Below are positions 22,991-23,345 of a stretch of 23,345 nucleotides of DNA, piece by piece. The notes beneath the pieces were generated by a model. The model searched no databases. It was not told where the DNA came from and was given only the letters and a program-made list of their open reading frames with translations. Origin of the DNA: Chrysochromulina parva. Lineage: Eukaryota; Haptophyta; Prymnesiales; Chrysochromulinaceae. The stretch covers positions 1-23,345 of the forward strand of contig PJAB01000593.1 in the NCBI GenBank assembly GCA_002887195.1. Direction: 5' to 3'. A program made the translations under genes and the position numbers. The stretch's first letter is position 1. The number at the start of each line of letters is the position of its first letter.

Positions 22991-23345
22991 GTGCTGTTTC
23001 GACCGCAACACGTTCACGTTCACATTCACGTTTATTTTGCCATAGTTTATTTGCCATGAGGGCAAGACGGACGACGACCGGTCGAAACAATCATTATTCC
23101 GCAAATCCTCAAATATTACCACGCTTACCCGTGTGTGTCCCGGCTCCCCCGGTGTCTTTTACCGGTAGCGGTGAGGTGCGAGCGTTTCTATAGAAGTCAC
23201 TCAGACACACATTCACACACGTTTGCGTTAGGGGGGAGGGTCTCTCCTTCCCCCGCCCGCCGCCGATTAACGGCCTGTGTAATAGCAGGCTGTGTCGGCC
23301 ACGCCTCCGTCCATTGCGATAGCGGCCCCCGTGCTTGGGGGTCCG
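22991..23345. other. Right-edge region, no gene seen
   Basis: The left part is AT-richer and presumably promoter of the coiled-coil gene. After about 23190 there is a CACACA-rich run and a G-run/C-run pair at 23230-23260 that could form a weak hairpin. I see no ORF with coding character and no RNA gene. Confidence 0.5.

Noticed and set aside
22913..23122. N-terminal extension of the coiled-coil protein to 23122
   Set aside because: The extension is AT-rich, includes an (Asn-Val)n simple repeat and covers the palindrome. The ATG at 22912 starts the Ala-rich, codon-typical sequence.

Overview
This is nuclear DNA of a GC-rich, gene-dense, intron-poor eukaryotic microalga. The protein families are eukaryotic: a membrane-anchored NADH-cytochrome b5 reductase, a family 61 glycosyltransferase with many N-glycosylation sequons, a J-domain protein and GT-AG introns. 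One FKBP carries a thylakoid twin-arginine leader, which indicates a photosynthetic cell. A signal-peptide-like leader on the PDZ protein would fit a secondary plastid, so a haptophyte or similar alga is my best guess. The lineage is inference only.

Layout. 1-735: no gene seen, one diverged direct repeat. 736-1644 (-): cytochrome b5 reductase. 1864-3858 (-): membrane-anchored protein with two HRDC-like domains. 3978-4742 (+): deoxynucleoside kinase, head-to-head with the HRDC gene. 4743-5198: repeat-rich convergent spacer. 5199-9399 (-): large three-exon low-complexity protein with a C-terminal J domain. 9743-10678 (+): single-pass Ser/Pro-rich protein. 11279-11935 (-): unknown 218-aa protein. 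12067-12744 (+): thylakoid-lumen FKBP. 13035-13775 (-): AlkB-like 2OG-Fe(II) dioxygenase. About 14600-15531: decayed Copia-like retrotransposon. 15899-19093 (+): four-exon PDZ protein with an N-terminal leader. 19210-20886 (+): GT61 glycosyltransferase. 20887-21628: convergent spacer with an imperfect inverted repeat. 21629-22912 (-): coiled-coil protein. 22913-23345: upstream region with a 10+1+10 palindrome.

The genes do not form an operon-like pathway; this is an ordinary stretch of nuclear chromosome. The most interesting signal is in the introns. Only two genes here have introns that I can reconstruct with frame closure (five introns, 51-157 nt). Three of them, in two unrelated genes on opposite strands, end in the same 16-19 nt sequence. 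Two of those three are built from head-to-tail decamers of the type TGATGACSTC, each containing a branch-point-like CTGAT or CTGAC. Most of the introns are bracketed by duplicated exon sequence, so that the intron begins with a copy of the start of the downstream exon. This looks like a family of recently gained introner-like introns with an unusual satellite-like body.

A second notable feature is a 99-bp perfectly identical, in-frame 33-codon module shared by the AlkB-like gene and the first exon of the J-domain gene, 4.4 kb apart.
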